NCBI GenBank assembly: GCA_054601695.1
Contig: BAAHQB010000151.1
Span: 124,001-188,000, forward strand
Direction: 5' to 3'
Length of the DNA: 64,000 nt
Source of the DNA: Amorphochlora amoebiformis
Lineage: Eukaryota > Cercozoa > Chlorarachniophyceae
Under the pieces are notes generated by a model, which was not told the origin of the DNA, made no database searches, and saw only the letters and a program-made list of their open reading frames with translations. Positions 1 to 64,000 of the stretch are shown here, piece after piece; position 1 is the first letter of the stretch, and every line of letters begins with the position of its first letter. Position numbers and translations under genes: made by a program.

Positions 1-12401
<12,401 letters not shown>

Positions 12402-12630
12402 GTGCCTTCTTCCGCCATCCGAGCCGACAAATTCTTGAATTAAAGAACGAGATAGTTCTCTGTGACATTACGATAGATCACGTCAAACAAAACATGATCT
12501 GCCGCTTTGTAGTATAGCCGCAAAATTAAAATCCGGAGTGAAATGGCCGGATTTTGTGGCCAATCCCACTGAGTCGGCAGGTGTCCTCACGAACCCTAGC
12601 TATCTTTATCGAAGCGACTGGAGACTCGCG
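12402..12630. promoter_or_regulatory. head-to-head intergenic region, PEX1 / TBC gene
   Basis: This 229-base gap separates two divergent start codons. It has balanced base composition and no AT microsatellite, in contrast to the introns. It presumably holds both promoters and 5' leaders. No TATA box or known factor site can be named. In the TBC direction a GTG-initiated extension to 12538 is open but is not used here because the first ATG is at 12631. Confidence 0.5.
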
Positions 12631-21129
<8,499 letters not shown>

Positions 21130-21705
21130 CATTAGGGTTCAAGGGCAAGTGGGCCGCACTTCTAGCACTTACGAATAGATATAGGGGGCTCGGCGTCGGG
21201 AAGCTGACTTTAAGTCGGGGTTTACACCGACACCGCCATGGCGCAGATTGATCATCGATAGATCGCGGGATGGGCCGCATGATGCGTTGTGGAATTCTTA
21301 ATGATTTATCAGTTTGCCAGAAACGTCCACATCCCTGGATATACTGTAGATGCTAGCTTCTAGAACTTAGCATGATATAGAGTAACAGGCAACTATTGAT
21401 TATTTACTAGATTTAACGACCGGTGACTAGTACTACTAGACTAATTTCAGTGAATAGAAAGTGCAATTACAAAGACTAGTATCTGCTAGATCTGGAGTAT
21501 CTCTAGTATCTACTAGATCTAGTTTGTGCTACCTAGGCTACGTAGTACTTTCTAAACTTTATACTCAGAGTCCTGTCCATATCAGGACTAGCAGCCTGAG
21601 GATAAACTATATGACTAGTGGAACTTGAAGCGGCATTATTAGTTAATAATAATTAAACTTTAAATATATTATCTGCGAAAAATTTTGTCGTTTTTTGATC
21701 ACGTA
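21130..21705. other. convergent 3' region, TBC / C5orf34-like, CTAG-rich
   Basis: This stretch separates the two stop codons (21129 and 21706). It is free of AT microsatellite. Between about 21351 and 21622 the tetramer CTAG occurs 13 times, often as ACTAGT or CTAGATCTAG palindromes. No polyadenylation signal can be assigned with confidence. It presumably holds both 3' UTRs. Confidence 0.5.
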
Positions 21706-31587
<9,882 letters not shown>

Positions 31588-31729
31588 GACGAGTCCCGCG
31601 GATGTCACACGTCGGAACCTAAAACGTTGATATCCTAAAAATAGATATCTGCATATCGACATGTCATTACGATTTTACGAAGTGACAACCGCAGGACACA
31701 CCGTGAGTTCCCATGACCAGTCATTGAAC
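31588..31729. promoter_or_regulatory. head-to-head intergenic region, C5orf34-like / FAM185A-like
   Basis: Only 142 bases lie between the two divergent ATGs, with no microsatellite. A shared bidirectional promoter is inferred from the spacing alone. An in-frame ATG for the plus gene also lies at 31661, which would shorten the gap further; 31730 is preferred because the presequence-like peptide begins there. Confidence 0.5.
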
Positions 31730-39679
<7,950 letters not shown>

Positions 39680-40283
39680 GTACCACGGTACCCAAAAAGC
39701 TGCATTGCGAATGTTTTTGTTCTGATCATTGGTCTGGTCCCAGGGATAGCGAGCGCATTATTATAGATCTCTCGAGATAAGAGCCGAGCGCGACTGTGGT
39801 CGAATTCGCCTATCGGTGGCCAATCGATTTGTATGTGACACTTGGAAATTTCACTTAGCGACGCTGGCTCGAATGATTTCGACTTCTATCTACTAGATCT
39901 AGTCTATAGGTCTTTCGAGTTTATATCATGATAACCGTTGAGTCCAACTAGCTAGCTTAGTTATGATCACAATTATTAACGTTGTCACCGTAATCATTTA
40001 AGGCTTAAGGTGCATTCGTCGCAGTTATTATACTAGTCTTTAGTTATTTAGGTTTTAGAGGTTATATCTAGTATATACCGTAATATATATTTACAAACAC
40101 ACACACACATGTATATATACATATATATATACATACATATGTGTGAACACATATACATACATATTTATATATATTTTTATATCTAGATATATATATATAT
40201 ATATATGTATACTACTATAGTCTAGTAGTACTAGAGTGTATAATACACACACAAAATGTCAAATATATATATATATATATAAC

Positions 40284-40322
<39 letters not shown>

Positions 40323-40472
40323 AGCCACTGTATATCATACTACTACTACTACTAGTACCAGACGAGTAGTACTATTCAGCAACATGTCAAAAATATAATG
40401 ACATAGTACATGTTATGCAGCCTGATCGAATTTAACTAGTTTAATAATCATTGAATTAGTACCGCCTGCCAT
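39680..40472. other. convergent 3' region, FAM185A-like / menA, CTAG-rich
   Basis: This stretch lies between the stop codons at 39679 and 40473. CTAG tetramers recur (about eleven between 39888 and 40440), including ACTAGATCTAG and AGTAGTACTAG, as in the other convergent region. Two AT-rich patches lie at 40080-40200 and 40260-40320. Presumably 3' UTRs and terminators. Confidence 0.5.
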
Positions 40473-40717
40473 TCATAATTTATTCCCAAGCATTCCAATA
40501 AGACTAAAAAGAAATCCCAAGAAGGCCGTAGCGCCCAGACACGGATTCAGTGCTCTTCCGTCTCTAAGAATCATCACATCAGACAACTACCTTGTAATTT
40601 CTATCTATATGTGTTATATATAAATATATATGACAAATTCTATCTATACACATATGTAGATATATATTTATGTATAAATATGTACATATTCATGTATACA
40701 GATATATATATATATAT

Positions 40718-40750
<33 letters not shown>

Positions 40751-40917
40751 CGTACAAAGATATAGGTAGAATTTTATTATTTACATATATATATATATAC
40801 ATATATACATCTATCTATATATATATTATATATACATGTAAAAATATATGACATTTATATAAAACTTACGTATACGATATCTATCAAAATATTATATATA
40901 AATATATATATATGTAT

Positions 40918-40948
<31 letters not shown>

Positions 40949-41126
40949 AATACTTATTTTGATGCTGAGAGAAAGTTGGAGTCAGTTTACCGGGAGTAAA
41001 GCATGTGGATAGCTATAAGGGCGACGGGTGAGGTGAGGAGAGAGAATCTCCAGCCCTTTGGCACGTATCTGGGAGATGATGAATATACATATATATATAT
41101 ATATATATATGCATATATGTATATAT

Positions 41127-41164
<38 letters not shown>

Positions 41165-41473
41165 CATATATATATTTACATATACATATACATCTACATT
41201 CATACATTTTAACATAAGCACGTGTACAGATGTGTACATTTATATATTTACACATTGTAAGTATGAATATATTAGATATATACATATATATATTATATAT
41301 ATATGTATATATATATATATATAGTAATGTATACATTTATATGTATATATGTACATTCATATAATATATATATATATATTGAATATATTATATATGTATA
41401 TATATATATATATATATATTTATTACATGTACACATATCTACATATGTGTACATATTACATCGTAGATTTACA

Positions 41474-41513
<40 letters not shown>

Positions 41514-41788
41514 CTATATATACCTTTGTATGTACGTACACACATCAATATATATATATATCTATATAAATATATAAACATATACATATGTAACATAAAG
41601 ATATATTCACGAATCATTCACAAAAATAATTACACAAACGTATGAACATAAGAAAACGATACTAGAAACTCACATATCTGGCAAGAGTATAACCATCAAA
41701 TAAGGAGCGGCGACCATCACCGTATACATCCCGCGGGTATAGTCCTCTCCAATCCTCGTCGCTATCGTAAGCTGATACATTGACGCGC

Positions 41789-41822
<34 letters not shown>

Positions 41823-41866
41823 GTATATATGCATATGTATTATATATATATATATATATTTATATG

Positions 41867-41901
<35 letters not shown>

Positions 41902-42256
41902 CTATATATAAATTATATATGTGTACATATATATGCATACACATACACACACACACATATATATATGTATATGTATTTTTTTATGTATGTAATATATATC
42001 TATATATGTTATACATACATACATATGTATATGTATATATGTAAAATAATAATAATAATAATAATAATATGTATATGTATATATATGTATATATATGTGT
42101 ATGTATATATGTATGTATATTGTATCACAATTTTAATCGGATTACCATTCCCATGCTACTTTGTATTGGAATGTAAACATACCATATAACACACGCACAT
42201 ATATATATATATATATATATATATTACATTCATATACATATACATATACATATATA

Positions 42257-42311
<55 letters not shown>

Positions 42312-42950
42312 TATGTGCACATATTTATATATATGCATATATATTATATATATATATGTATGTATATGTCTATTTATATTATATATATACATACAAATAC
42401 ATATGTTCATTTACATACACATGTATATATAATATATATATATATGTATATATTATACATATATATATATATATATATATTCATACACTTACATATATAA
42501 CTCAACCCCTCTACACTCCTATGTACATCTTCCCACCAATACACGTACGTTATGCAAACACACGACCTTTCCCGCCTTCAAGTCTGTCGGAATGTCTCTA
42601 AGATTGTTCACGACCAGAATCGCACTTACCTTGCAATATGTCATCATCTCAATGTATTGAGAGGGAATATGGGCAGTCAGAGAGATAGACAGAAAGACTC
42701 GAAGAAAGAGAAAGGGAGAATAATAGAGGGAGAAAGAATGGAAGTGTAAGGGAGGGGTTAGAGCGAGGAGGGAAGAGAGAAGAGGAGAGTCAGATGAGTC
42801 TGAATACATATTCATATATTTTCTATATATCTATATATATGTATATATGTATATAAATATACGTTTATATCTTTAAAAGTAAATGTACATGTAAACGCAT
42901 ATATGTACATATACCTATACATATGGTAATAGATGTTCTCTAAAAATATG

Positions 42951-43013
<63 letters not shown>

Positions 43014-43057
43014 TATTCATATACATATTTAAATATCTAATATATATATATATATAC

Positions 43058-43102
<45 letters not shown>

Positions 43103-43220
43103 ATATATATATCATCACATATATGTTATATTTTATTAGATACGTATACATATATATCTACACATAAAAAGTATTCATGCAAATATATATACATATTTAT
43201 ATATATATATATATATACAT

Positions 43221-43271
<51 letters not shown>

Positions 43272-43308
43272 GCCATTTTCGAAGATATATATATATATAT
43301 ATATATTT

Positions 43309-43362
<54 letters not shown>

Positions 43363-43517
43363 CTAGTAGTCCAGCCATTATCGAAGGTACCAATACTTGC
43401 TGGACAGAGAGCGTGCCGCCGGTCTGATATATATGTGGAGATTTATAAATGTATATATATATATATATATATATTATATTATATTTTATATGAAAATATA
43501 TATGTATGCATGTATAT

Positions 43518-43557
<40 letters not shown>

Positions 43558-43590
43558 TATATCTACATATGCATATATTTATACATATAC

Positions 43591-43637
<47 letters not shown>

Positions 43638-43843
43638 TATGTACCTACAAAAACATCTTTTAGAAGATGGATACTATGCTATTATATCTATAATATATAA
43701 AAATGCGCAGCCATGGCTACGCATCCACACAATACCCATCCCTCTGCATTATTTAACATATCTATCCATACATATGTTCATATATATATATATATATGTA
43801 TAAATATATTTACATGTTATATGTATTACTTATTTAATTATAT

Positions 43844-43879
<36 letters not shown>

Positions 43880-43937
43880 GATACAGACAAGACACATATA
43901 TAATTTATATATATATATATATATTATATGTATATAT

Positions 43938-43978
<41 letters not shown>

Positions 43979-44024
43979 TATTATACATATGTGTAATATA
44001 TACTAAATGTATTCATACATATAC

Positions 44025-44077
<53 letters not shown>

Positions 44078-44116
44078 ATACATATATATATATATACACA
44101 CACCACACACAGATAC

Positions 44117-44193
<77 letters not shown>

Positions 44194-44212
44194 ACCATAT
44201 ACACACAGATTT

Positions 44213-44266
<54 letters not shown>

Positions 44267-44561
44267 AAATATTATATGTAATACATCCATAGATACATAT
44301 ACTTAAGTGTACATACACGTATCTAGCTACCTGGACGAGGACAGTACCCATTACTGAGCCTGGTCCGAACAACAGAAACACGGCCACCTCTCCGAGGCCT
44401 ATTACATATATACATATATCCTATTACATGTATACATATATTTATACGCATATTAATGCTATATATATATGTGTTATATATATATATGTATGTATATATA
44501 TATATATATATCTAATATTAATATGTGTATATACATGTATATATATATGTATATATCTACT

Positions 44562-44598
<37 letters not shown>

Positions 44599-44707
44599 AT
44601 ATATATTCACACACATATATATATATATATATGTATATTACGTACATAAATATTATATATATATATATATATACATATATATATTGTGTAATTAATATAT
44701 ACATTAT

Positions 44708-44741
<34 letters not shown>

Positions 44742-44797
44742 GTAGGTATGCATATAATATTATAAATATATAATAATATATATATAATAATATATAT

Positions 44798-44844
<47 letters not shown>

Positions 44845-44885
44845 TATACATACATGTATATAGAAATATTTCATATCTATACCTG

Positions 44886-44918
<33 letters not shown>

Positions 44919-44936
44919 ATACATTATATATATATG

Positions 44937-44999
<63 letters not shown>

Positions 45000-45068
45000 T
45001 AATTTGTATATATTAGTATATACATATAGATAAATGTTGTACATATATGTATAAAGTACATTTATACA

Positions 45069-45118
<50 letters not shown>

Positions 45119-45126
45119 AATACACA

Positions 45127-45177
<51 letters not shown>

Positions 45178-45953
45178 CATATGTATATGTATATGTATAT
45201 ATATATATACATATTTATACATATATACATATAACATATACATACACATGCATTTATATACATATATAATATATGTATTATACACACATACATATATATA
45301 CACATACACACATACACACATACACACATACATATACATACAAATAATATTCACGCACATATAAACACATCCTCCCAAGATCAGAATATCAAGATCCATT
45401 AGAAACCCACCATAATACGCCAACGAGTATGACCCAGATGTATACCACACGGCCCCACACACGCCCACAATTCCCAACATAAACACTTTAAGCCCTGCAC
45501 AATGATTCCTCAACATTACACGTGTGTCCTGCCCTTACCTAGCCCTAACCTCAACCCTGACTTCGACCAAAACAAAGAACCCTGACCCTAACCCCAACAC
45601 TAAAACGTGTAACTGAACCCGAACTCGTACCCAGCCTAACCAACGAACCTTGTAACTGTAACCCTACTCAACGATAGAGAGAGAAAGGGAGAGACCTGCA
45701 TTCTTGTTCGGCACGCAAAAGCCGTGTACATATTTACACGGCCAGTATACATGCTGTTAACCCTAACAGTGTTTGGGTGAGGACCTCCACGGAAGCATAG
45801 GGGTATCGCGAAGAGTAATTCGATGCATAAGGCGTAGTCGATTGCACGGCGGATCTGTGGGATTTATGCTTATGTTTGGAGTTGTGTGTGTGTGTATGTG
45901 TGTGTTATATATGTATATGATTACATGTATAATAAACATATGTATATAATATG

Positions 45954-46012
<59 letters not shown>

Positions 46013-46038
46013 ATATTTTATATATGTGTATATATTAC

Positions 46039-46080
<42 letters not shown>

Positions 46081-46134
46081 GATAAATAGAAAATATGTAT
46101 GTATGTACGTATAGATATACATATAACTATATGT

Positions 46135-46178
<44 letters not shown>

Positions 46179-46246
46179 GAATACATAGTACACATTCAAA
46201 TACACAGGTGGACATTAGTGTACTACACGAGCAAACACGCATGCGC

Positions 46247-46329
<83 letters not shown>

Positions 46330-46626
46330 CATATGCGTGTTCATACATTTATACATAACATGTATACATCCATAAAGACTGGAATGTAATTGTACAATTC
46401 ATATTTACACACACAACAGGTATACATACACCACAATTATATTCCATACACACGTAAGGTATACATACACACAGTCTCGAATGAAACCCAAGTTGCATGA
46501 TGTGAGAGTGTGGACGTGGGGATACATGTGTCGTATACTTCCTGTGGGGAGATCCAACCCATGGATATGACTCGCGGTGGGCCCAGTCGACCGGCGCCAT
46601 CTTGGAGTTTACATATATATATATAT

Positions 46627-46662
<36 letters not shown>

Positions 46663-47288
46663 GTGTGTATGGGCGTATACATTCAAATATAATTTTACAC
46701 ACAGACATATTTTTTCACTCATATATATATATATATATATATATATCTATATATATATATATATATTTAACAGGTTCTTCCTTCTAATCGACTCACCTGC
46801 TCCTTTTTTGTAGTCCCCATAGTCATTTATCAGGTTCGCAGCAATCTATTTTAACACAAAATTTCTTGTTTGACGTCCAGAATGCTTAGATGTCGTCGTA
46901 CCTGAAGTGTTCCCAAACCTAGGAATGTGATCCCGAGCCAGCCCCAGTGTAAATGCTGAACATAGGGGCGGACAAATCCGTATGCCATCAAATTTAAAGG
47001 CCTAACAGCACTCTATCGATCGAAAGTTTTGGTTCAAAAGCGAGATGGTCATCGCCCTCTATCATTTCTCGATCCCTACACTTCCGGTCTCCCTTGGCCA
47101 CATCTTCCTCCAGATTCGTATACCAAGTGAAGTTGCCAATCTGCTCAAATACGAGTTCATCTCACCTGACTTGTCGCTGAAGCCCCCGATAAAATCGAAG
47201 TCGCTGAAGCGAGTAGCGTAGGAGGTCTAAGAGCCGCGATCCATCGTCCTATCGCCCCGGGATGGGGCCGTCGGGTGTCTCCAGCCAT
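40473..47288 (-). CDS. menA: MenA/ABC4-type UbiA prenyltransferase
   Basis: MenA (plant ABC4) joins a prenyl or phytyl diphosphate to 1,4-dihydroxy-2-naphthoate in menaquinone/phylloquinone synthesis, at a membrane. Exons in transcript order: 47288-47166, 46955-46902, 46845-46797, 46600-46539, 45854-45785, 45494-45411, 44398-44331, 43423-43364, 42629-42567, 41771-41674, 41068-40991, 40563-40473. They sum to 300 codons with a TGA stop. Signatures: [14 protein letters not shown] at the N-terminus, [12 protein letters not shown] (the first Asp-rich motif, NDYxD), [39 protein letters not shown] with DIPTD (the second Asp motif), and [16 protein letters not shown]. Hydrophobic helices fill the gaps. 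The 299-residue length is normal for the family. The start MAGDTRRPH is the ATG closest to the domain; in-frame ATGs lie at 47306 and upstream. No obvious plastid presequence is seen. UBIAD1-type enzymes are the alternative, but NNLRD favours MenA. Convergent with the FAM185A-like gene. Confidence 0.88.
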
Positions 47289-47412
47289 ATTCTTGACACG
47301 TGTCATTATAGCTGATATATCCATCATAATTAAATGAATCAATCAATATCATATAGATTAAAAATCGATATCTGAATATCCATATACAAACACGTGCCAG
47401 GTCCGGCGCTTA
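47289..47412. promoter_or_regulatory. head-to-head intergenic region, menA / unknown presequence gene
   Basis: The 124 bases between the two divergent start codons contain no long repeat. A bidirectional promoter is inferred. If menA starts at one of its upstream in-frame ATGs (47306 or beyond), the gap is smaller still. Confidence 0.5.
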
Positions 47413-52181
<4,769 letters not shown>

Positions 52182-52430
52182 CCTCGGGTCAGCAAGAGCG
52201 GAATAGTGTATTCAATTGAAGTGACCAATTAAAACTAGCTGACACAGCCTTGTGTCACGATCATAACTTTTGTTTCTCGTATACATCAGTTTCTATATCA
52301 CCCGGTAGACACGAAATGACGAATACACTTGGGTCATAGTAGACCACATTATATATGCGTGTGTACCCAATTTATACAATATGTGTATGGCATAAAAAGA
52401 TATTATCATAGTAAACTTTGGTATATTAGA

Positions 52431-52504
<74 letters not shown>

Positions 52505-52560
52505 CCCACAATCTAGACAATAGTCATAGTATATATATCTAGTATACATATATATATATG

Positions 52561-52606
<46 letters not shown>

Positions 52607-52636
52607 GTTATATATATTATATATATATATGTATAA

Positions 52637-52733
<97 letters not shown>

Positions 52734-52738
52734 GTGTA

Positions 52739-52814
<76 letters not shown>

Positions 52815-52861
52815 TCTGGTGTACTTCCACACATATCATATTTGTATGTTTACAACAAAAT

Positions 52862-52899
<38 letters not shown>

Positions 52900-52991
52900 A
52901 TATACACATATTGATATAATATAGAATATATATAATTATATATATATATATATATTATATATTTATTTATTTTTATACATATATTACGTAC

Positions 52992-53032
<41 letters not shown>

Positions 53033-53211
53033 TATACATATTTATGTATATATATATATATATTTATATATGTATGTATATTATATAATCGTAAATCATG
53101 CGCACAATAACAATTGCACTTAGTTATAGCTCAAACGAAATCAACATTGATAGTGAAATTTACCTGGACAAGTTCATGACCAAGGATATGATTTGGCTAA
53201 ATATGAATCTA
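52182..53211. other. convergent 3' region, unknown gene / SHP-box protein
   Basis: About 150 bases of balanced sequence follow the plus-strand stop at 52181. After that (AT)n tracts fill most of the stretch to 53090. The last 120 bases before the minus-strand stop carry an open plus frame (from 53098) that is antisense to the last exon and is not called. No other feature was seen. Confidence 0.5.
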
Positions 53212-54253
53212 TCACGTCCCCACGCGCTTCCCATCTCCCAAACGGTACCCCTGTCCTTTGAAAGCGTCGTTATTTCTCGCCCTTGCACCCGAAGCATTCT
53301 GATTCTGATCAAGTTCTTGTCAGTCATACCACCGATTCAATTGCATTTTAGGCTACATCTTACCATTGCGAAGTTGTTTTGGGGCCTGTTGACCACTCCC
53401 GGAGCCACAAACCCTTGGCCTGCAACGACAGAAAGCAGTTTAGCTGCGTGTACATGCGTATTGGTGTTTTGTAATAAGCAACCAGCTGCTGCTCCCCCCA
53501 CTGCGCGGCCGCCGCCATAATTCCCTCCATAATTCATCCCTGCTCCTCCCCCGTACGGAGGTATCCCACCTTCCTCTACTCCGAAGGTTGCGTTCCACTG
53601 CACGTTACAAATTGTCAGCCTTCTATTCGTTTATGATCTCATCCATCAATTGATACCTGCCGCTGCAACAACTTGTAGACCTTGTAACTAACAAAAATTG
53701 CGATGAAGTAGAAAAAGACGCTGGCGTAGACGACTCCCCGATACAAATTCTGGCGCCATGCCGGCCCTATTAAAATTAACAGGATGCACATTTTTCATTG
53801 GAAAGTTCGAGAAGCACCGCCAACACACCACCTGGAACTTCCTTCACGTCTGCAAGCAATAGGAGAGAGTTGAGACAAGCCCAAAAACAGTCCTGGGGGG
53901 GATAATTAGGTTGGAAACGTCGTTCTGCGCGAGGATAAAAACACTTACCATGATAACGAATACTGTGTAACACAAGATCATCGTCGGAAGGATCCTCTCT
54001 TTCTCTCTCGAGCCATAGTAGCCGATTCCCGCTCCCAAGAGATCAAACATACCTGTAGAGGGGTTCAGATTTCGGCCAAAAAGAGAGGGTATGAGGGCTT
54101 ACCATCCCAAACGTTCAAAGATATGATGTTCAACAAGCCCAGGACAAAGTGCCCTATGCACACTGCGACGAGAGTTTGACGCCACTTGTCCACGTCGCTT
54201 CCCTGGACGACCTGCAAGGCAATTTGCCCTCCGCCGGAAGGGAACAGGCACAT
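53212..54253 (-). CDS. small four-helix membrane protein with Gly/Tyr-rich tail and p97-binding SHP-like box
   Basis: Exons in transcript order: 54253-54103, 54052-53949, 53841-53832 (microexon, doubtful), 53766-53657, 53597-53483, 53419-53364, 53298-53212. They sum to 211 codons with a TGA stop. Introns are short and free of AT repeats, unlike neighbours. Hydrophobic segments are TLVAVCIGHFVLGLLNIISL, FDLLGAGIGYY, ILPTMILCYTVFVIM, and YASVFFYFIAIFVSYKVY. The tail is rich in Gly, Tyr, Asn and Ala. It ends in FKGQGYRLGD near the C-terminus, which fits the SHP consensus (FxGxGxxLG) by which Derlin-1 and some p97 cofactors bind p97/VCP. It is not a derlin: there is no rhomboid core and the length is about 210. 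A role recruiting p97 to a membrane is inference. The start ATG at 54253 is the nearest in frame; 54385 is an alternative giving a longer N-terminus. Confidence 0.68.
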
Positions 54254-54884
54254 GACCGTCCAATGTGAGGCTATGTCCCGGGCGAACGAGTGTAAAGTAT
54301 CTTGAAGAAGATATATGGATATCTTATCTCCTATATCCTGATTGTCACTCCTGGTGACTCTGTGTTGATACAATGCTCCCGACAAATCAAAAGATAATAT
54401 ATCGTGACATCACATAGTTTTCCTAATACAGAGGCATGTGTTATTGAGAACTGAGCGGTGACACCTGGCGGGCTGCACAAGGGTTTAATCGACCGTAAGT
54501 GCCGAAGAACATCTTTCAAGACGTCGTGGGGCCATGGTGACAAGATGGAAGACGCCAGGCACCCTGCTGCCCTCCTGGATGCTGGTATGCGCGTTCGCGG
54601 CACCTCTAACACATTCCTCCAGCTCCCGTGGGCAGGTAGCTACTTGTTACGTGAATTTTCCTGTTTGAAACGCTTCACATGCCTCAAACCTCCATCGGAA
54701 GCCACTTCTCTTGGTCGAATCCCATTTCCGATGCACCCATACCAGTTCGCAACAAGAGGATTCCTTCGAGGATTCCTTGCGCATGGTTCCTTTCTCCTGT
54801 TCACAGAAGGACAACGCGCGACGATCTTAGTGAAAGGCGTCATCGGATATAAAAGAAATACCAACTGATTCAACAACGCATGCG
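54254..54884. promoter_or_regulatory. head-to-head intergenic region, SHP-box protein / FASTK-like gene
   Basis: This 631-base region has balanced composition and lies between divergent starts. It holds open frames on both strands (for example plus 54458-54868) but no family signature, and no splice-linked exon was found. I treat it as promoter and leader sequence. Part may be coding if the minus gene starts at 54385. Confidence 0.4.

Positions 54885-64000
<9,116 letters not shown>

Noticed and set aside
12538-12630. N-terminal extension of the TBC gene from 12538
   Set aside because: It would start at GTG; the first ATG in frame is 12631.
46972-47150. Additional menA exon after an AG at about 47135
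   Set aside because: Although open ([13 protein letters not shown]), including it adds no family motif; exon 47288-47166 joins in phase directly to 46955-46902.
53098-53520. 140-residue plus-strand open frame
   Set aside because: Antisense to the last exons of the SHP-box gene, which show family-like features and correct splice phases.
54458-54868. 136-residue plus-strand frame and overlapping minus frame to 55107
   Set aside because: No domain, no exon connections; lies in the divergent promoter region or overlaps the first exon of the FASTK-like gene.

Overview
The window is nuclear DNA from a eukaryote with many small exons and repeat-filled introns. Long (AT)n tracts make up most of the bases and generate dozens of meaningless Ile-Tyr reading frames. 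Between them lie short, balanced-composition exons, mostly 20-160 bases, with GT-AG borders. I joined exons only where phase and protein family agreed. This gave eight multi-exon genes. None was visible as a single long reading frame.

Layout: PEX1 (minus, starts 12401, runs off the left edge); a TBC Rab-GAP (plus, 12631-21129); a C5orf34-like gene (minus, 31587-21706); a FAM185A-like DUF4097 gene (plus, 31730-39679); a MenA/ABC4-type prenyltransferase (minus, 47288-40473); an unrecognised protein with a presequence (plus, 47413-52181); a small four-helix membrane protein ending in a p97-binding SHP-like box (minus, 54253-53212); and a FASTK/octotricopeptide-like repeat protein (plus, 54885 to beyond the right edge). 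Strands alternate strictly, so the genes form four head-to-head pairs whose start codons are about 125-630 bases apart, and three tail-to-tail junctions.

Organism: MenA, an organellar RNA-binding-type repeat protein, and a signal-peptide-plus-basic N-terminus on the unknown gene suggest an alga or other plastid-bearing protist, perhaps with a secondary plastid. This is inference. Interstitial TTAGGG repeats, not TTTAGGG, argue against land plants. I cannot name a genus. GT-AG introns, PEX1 and interstitial telomere repeats exclude a bacterium or organelle.

Non-coding content: (AT)n, (TTA)n, (CT)n and (AC)n microsatellites; telomere-like tracts inside introns, including a composite telomere/spacer satellite at 24.7-25.3 kb; a tRNA-related SINE-like family (two copies); a dispersed repeat in two introns; duplicated donor-site segments; and CTAG-rich stretches at two convergent gene ends. 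No rRNA, intact tRNA, CRISPR or autonomous transposon was seen.
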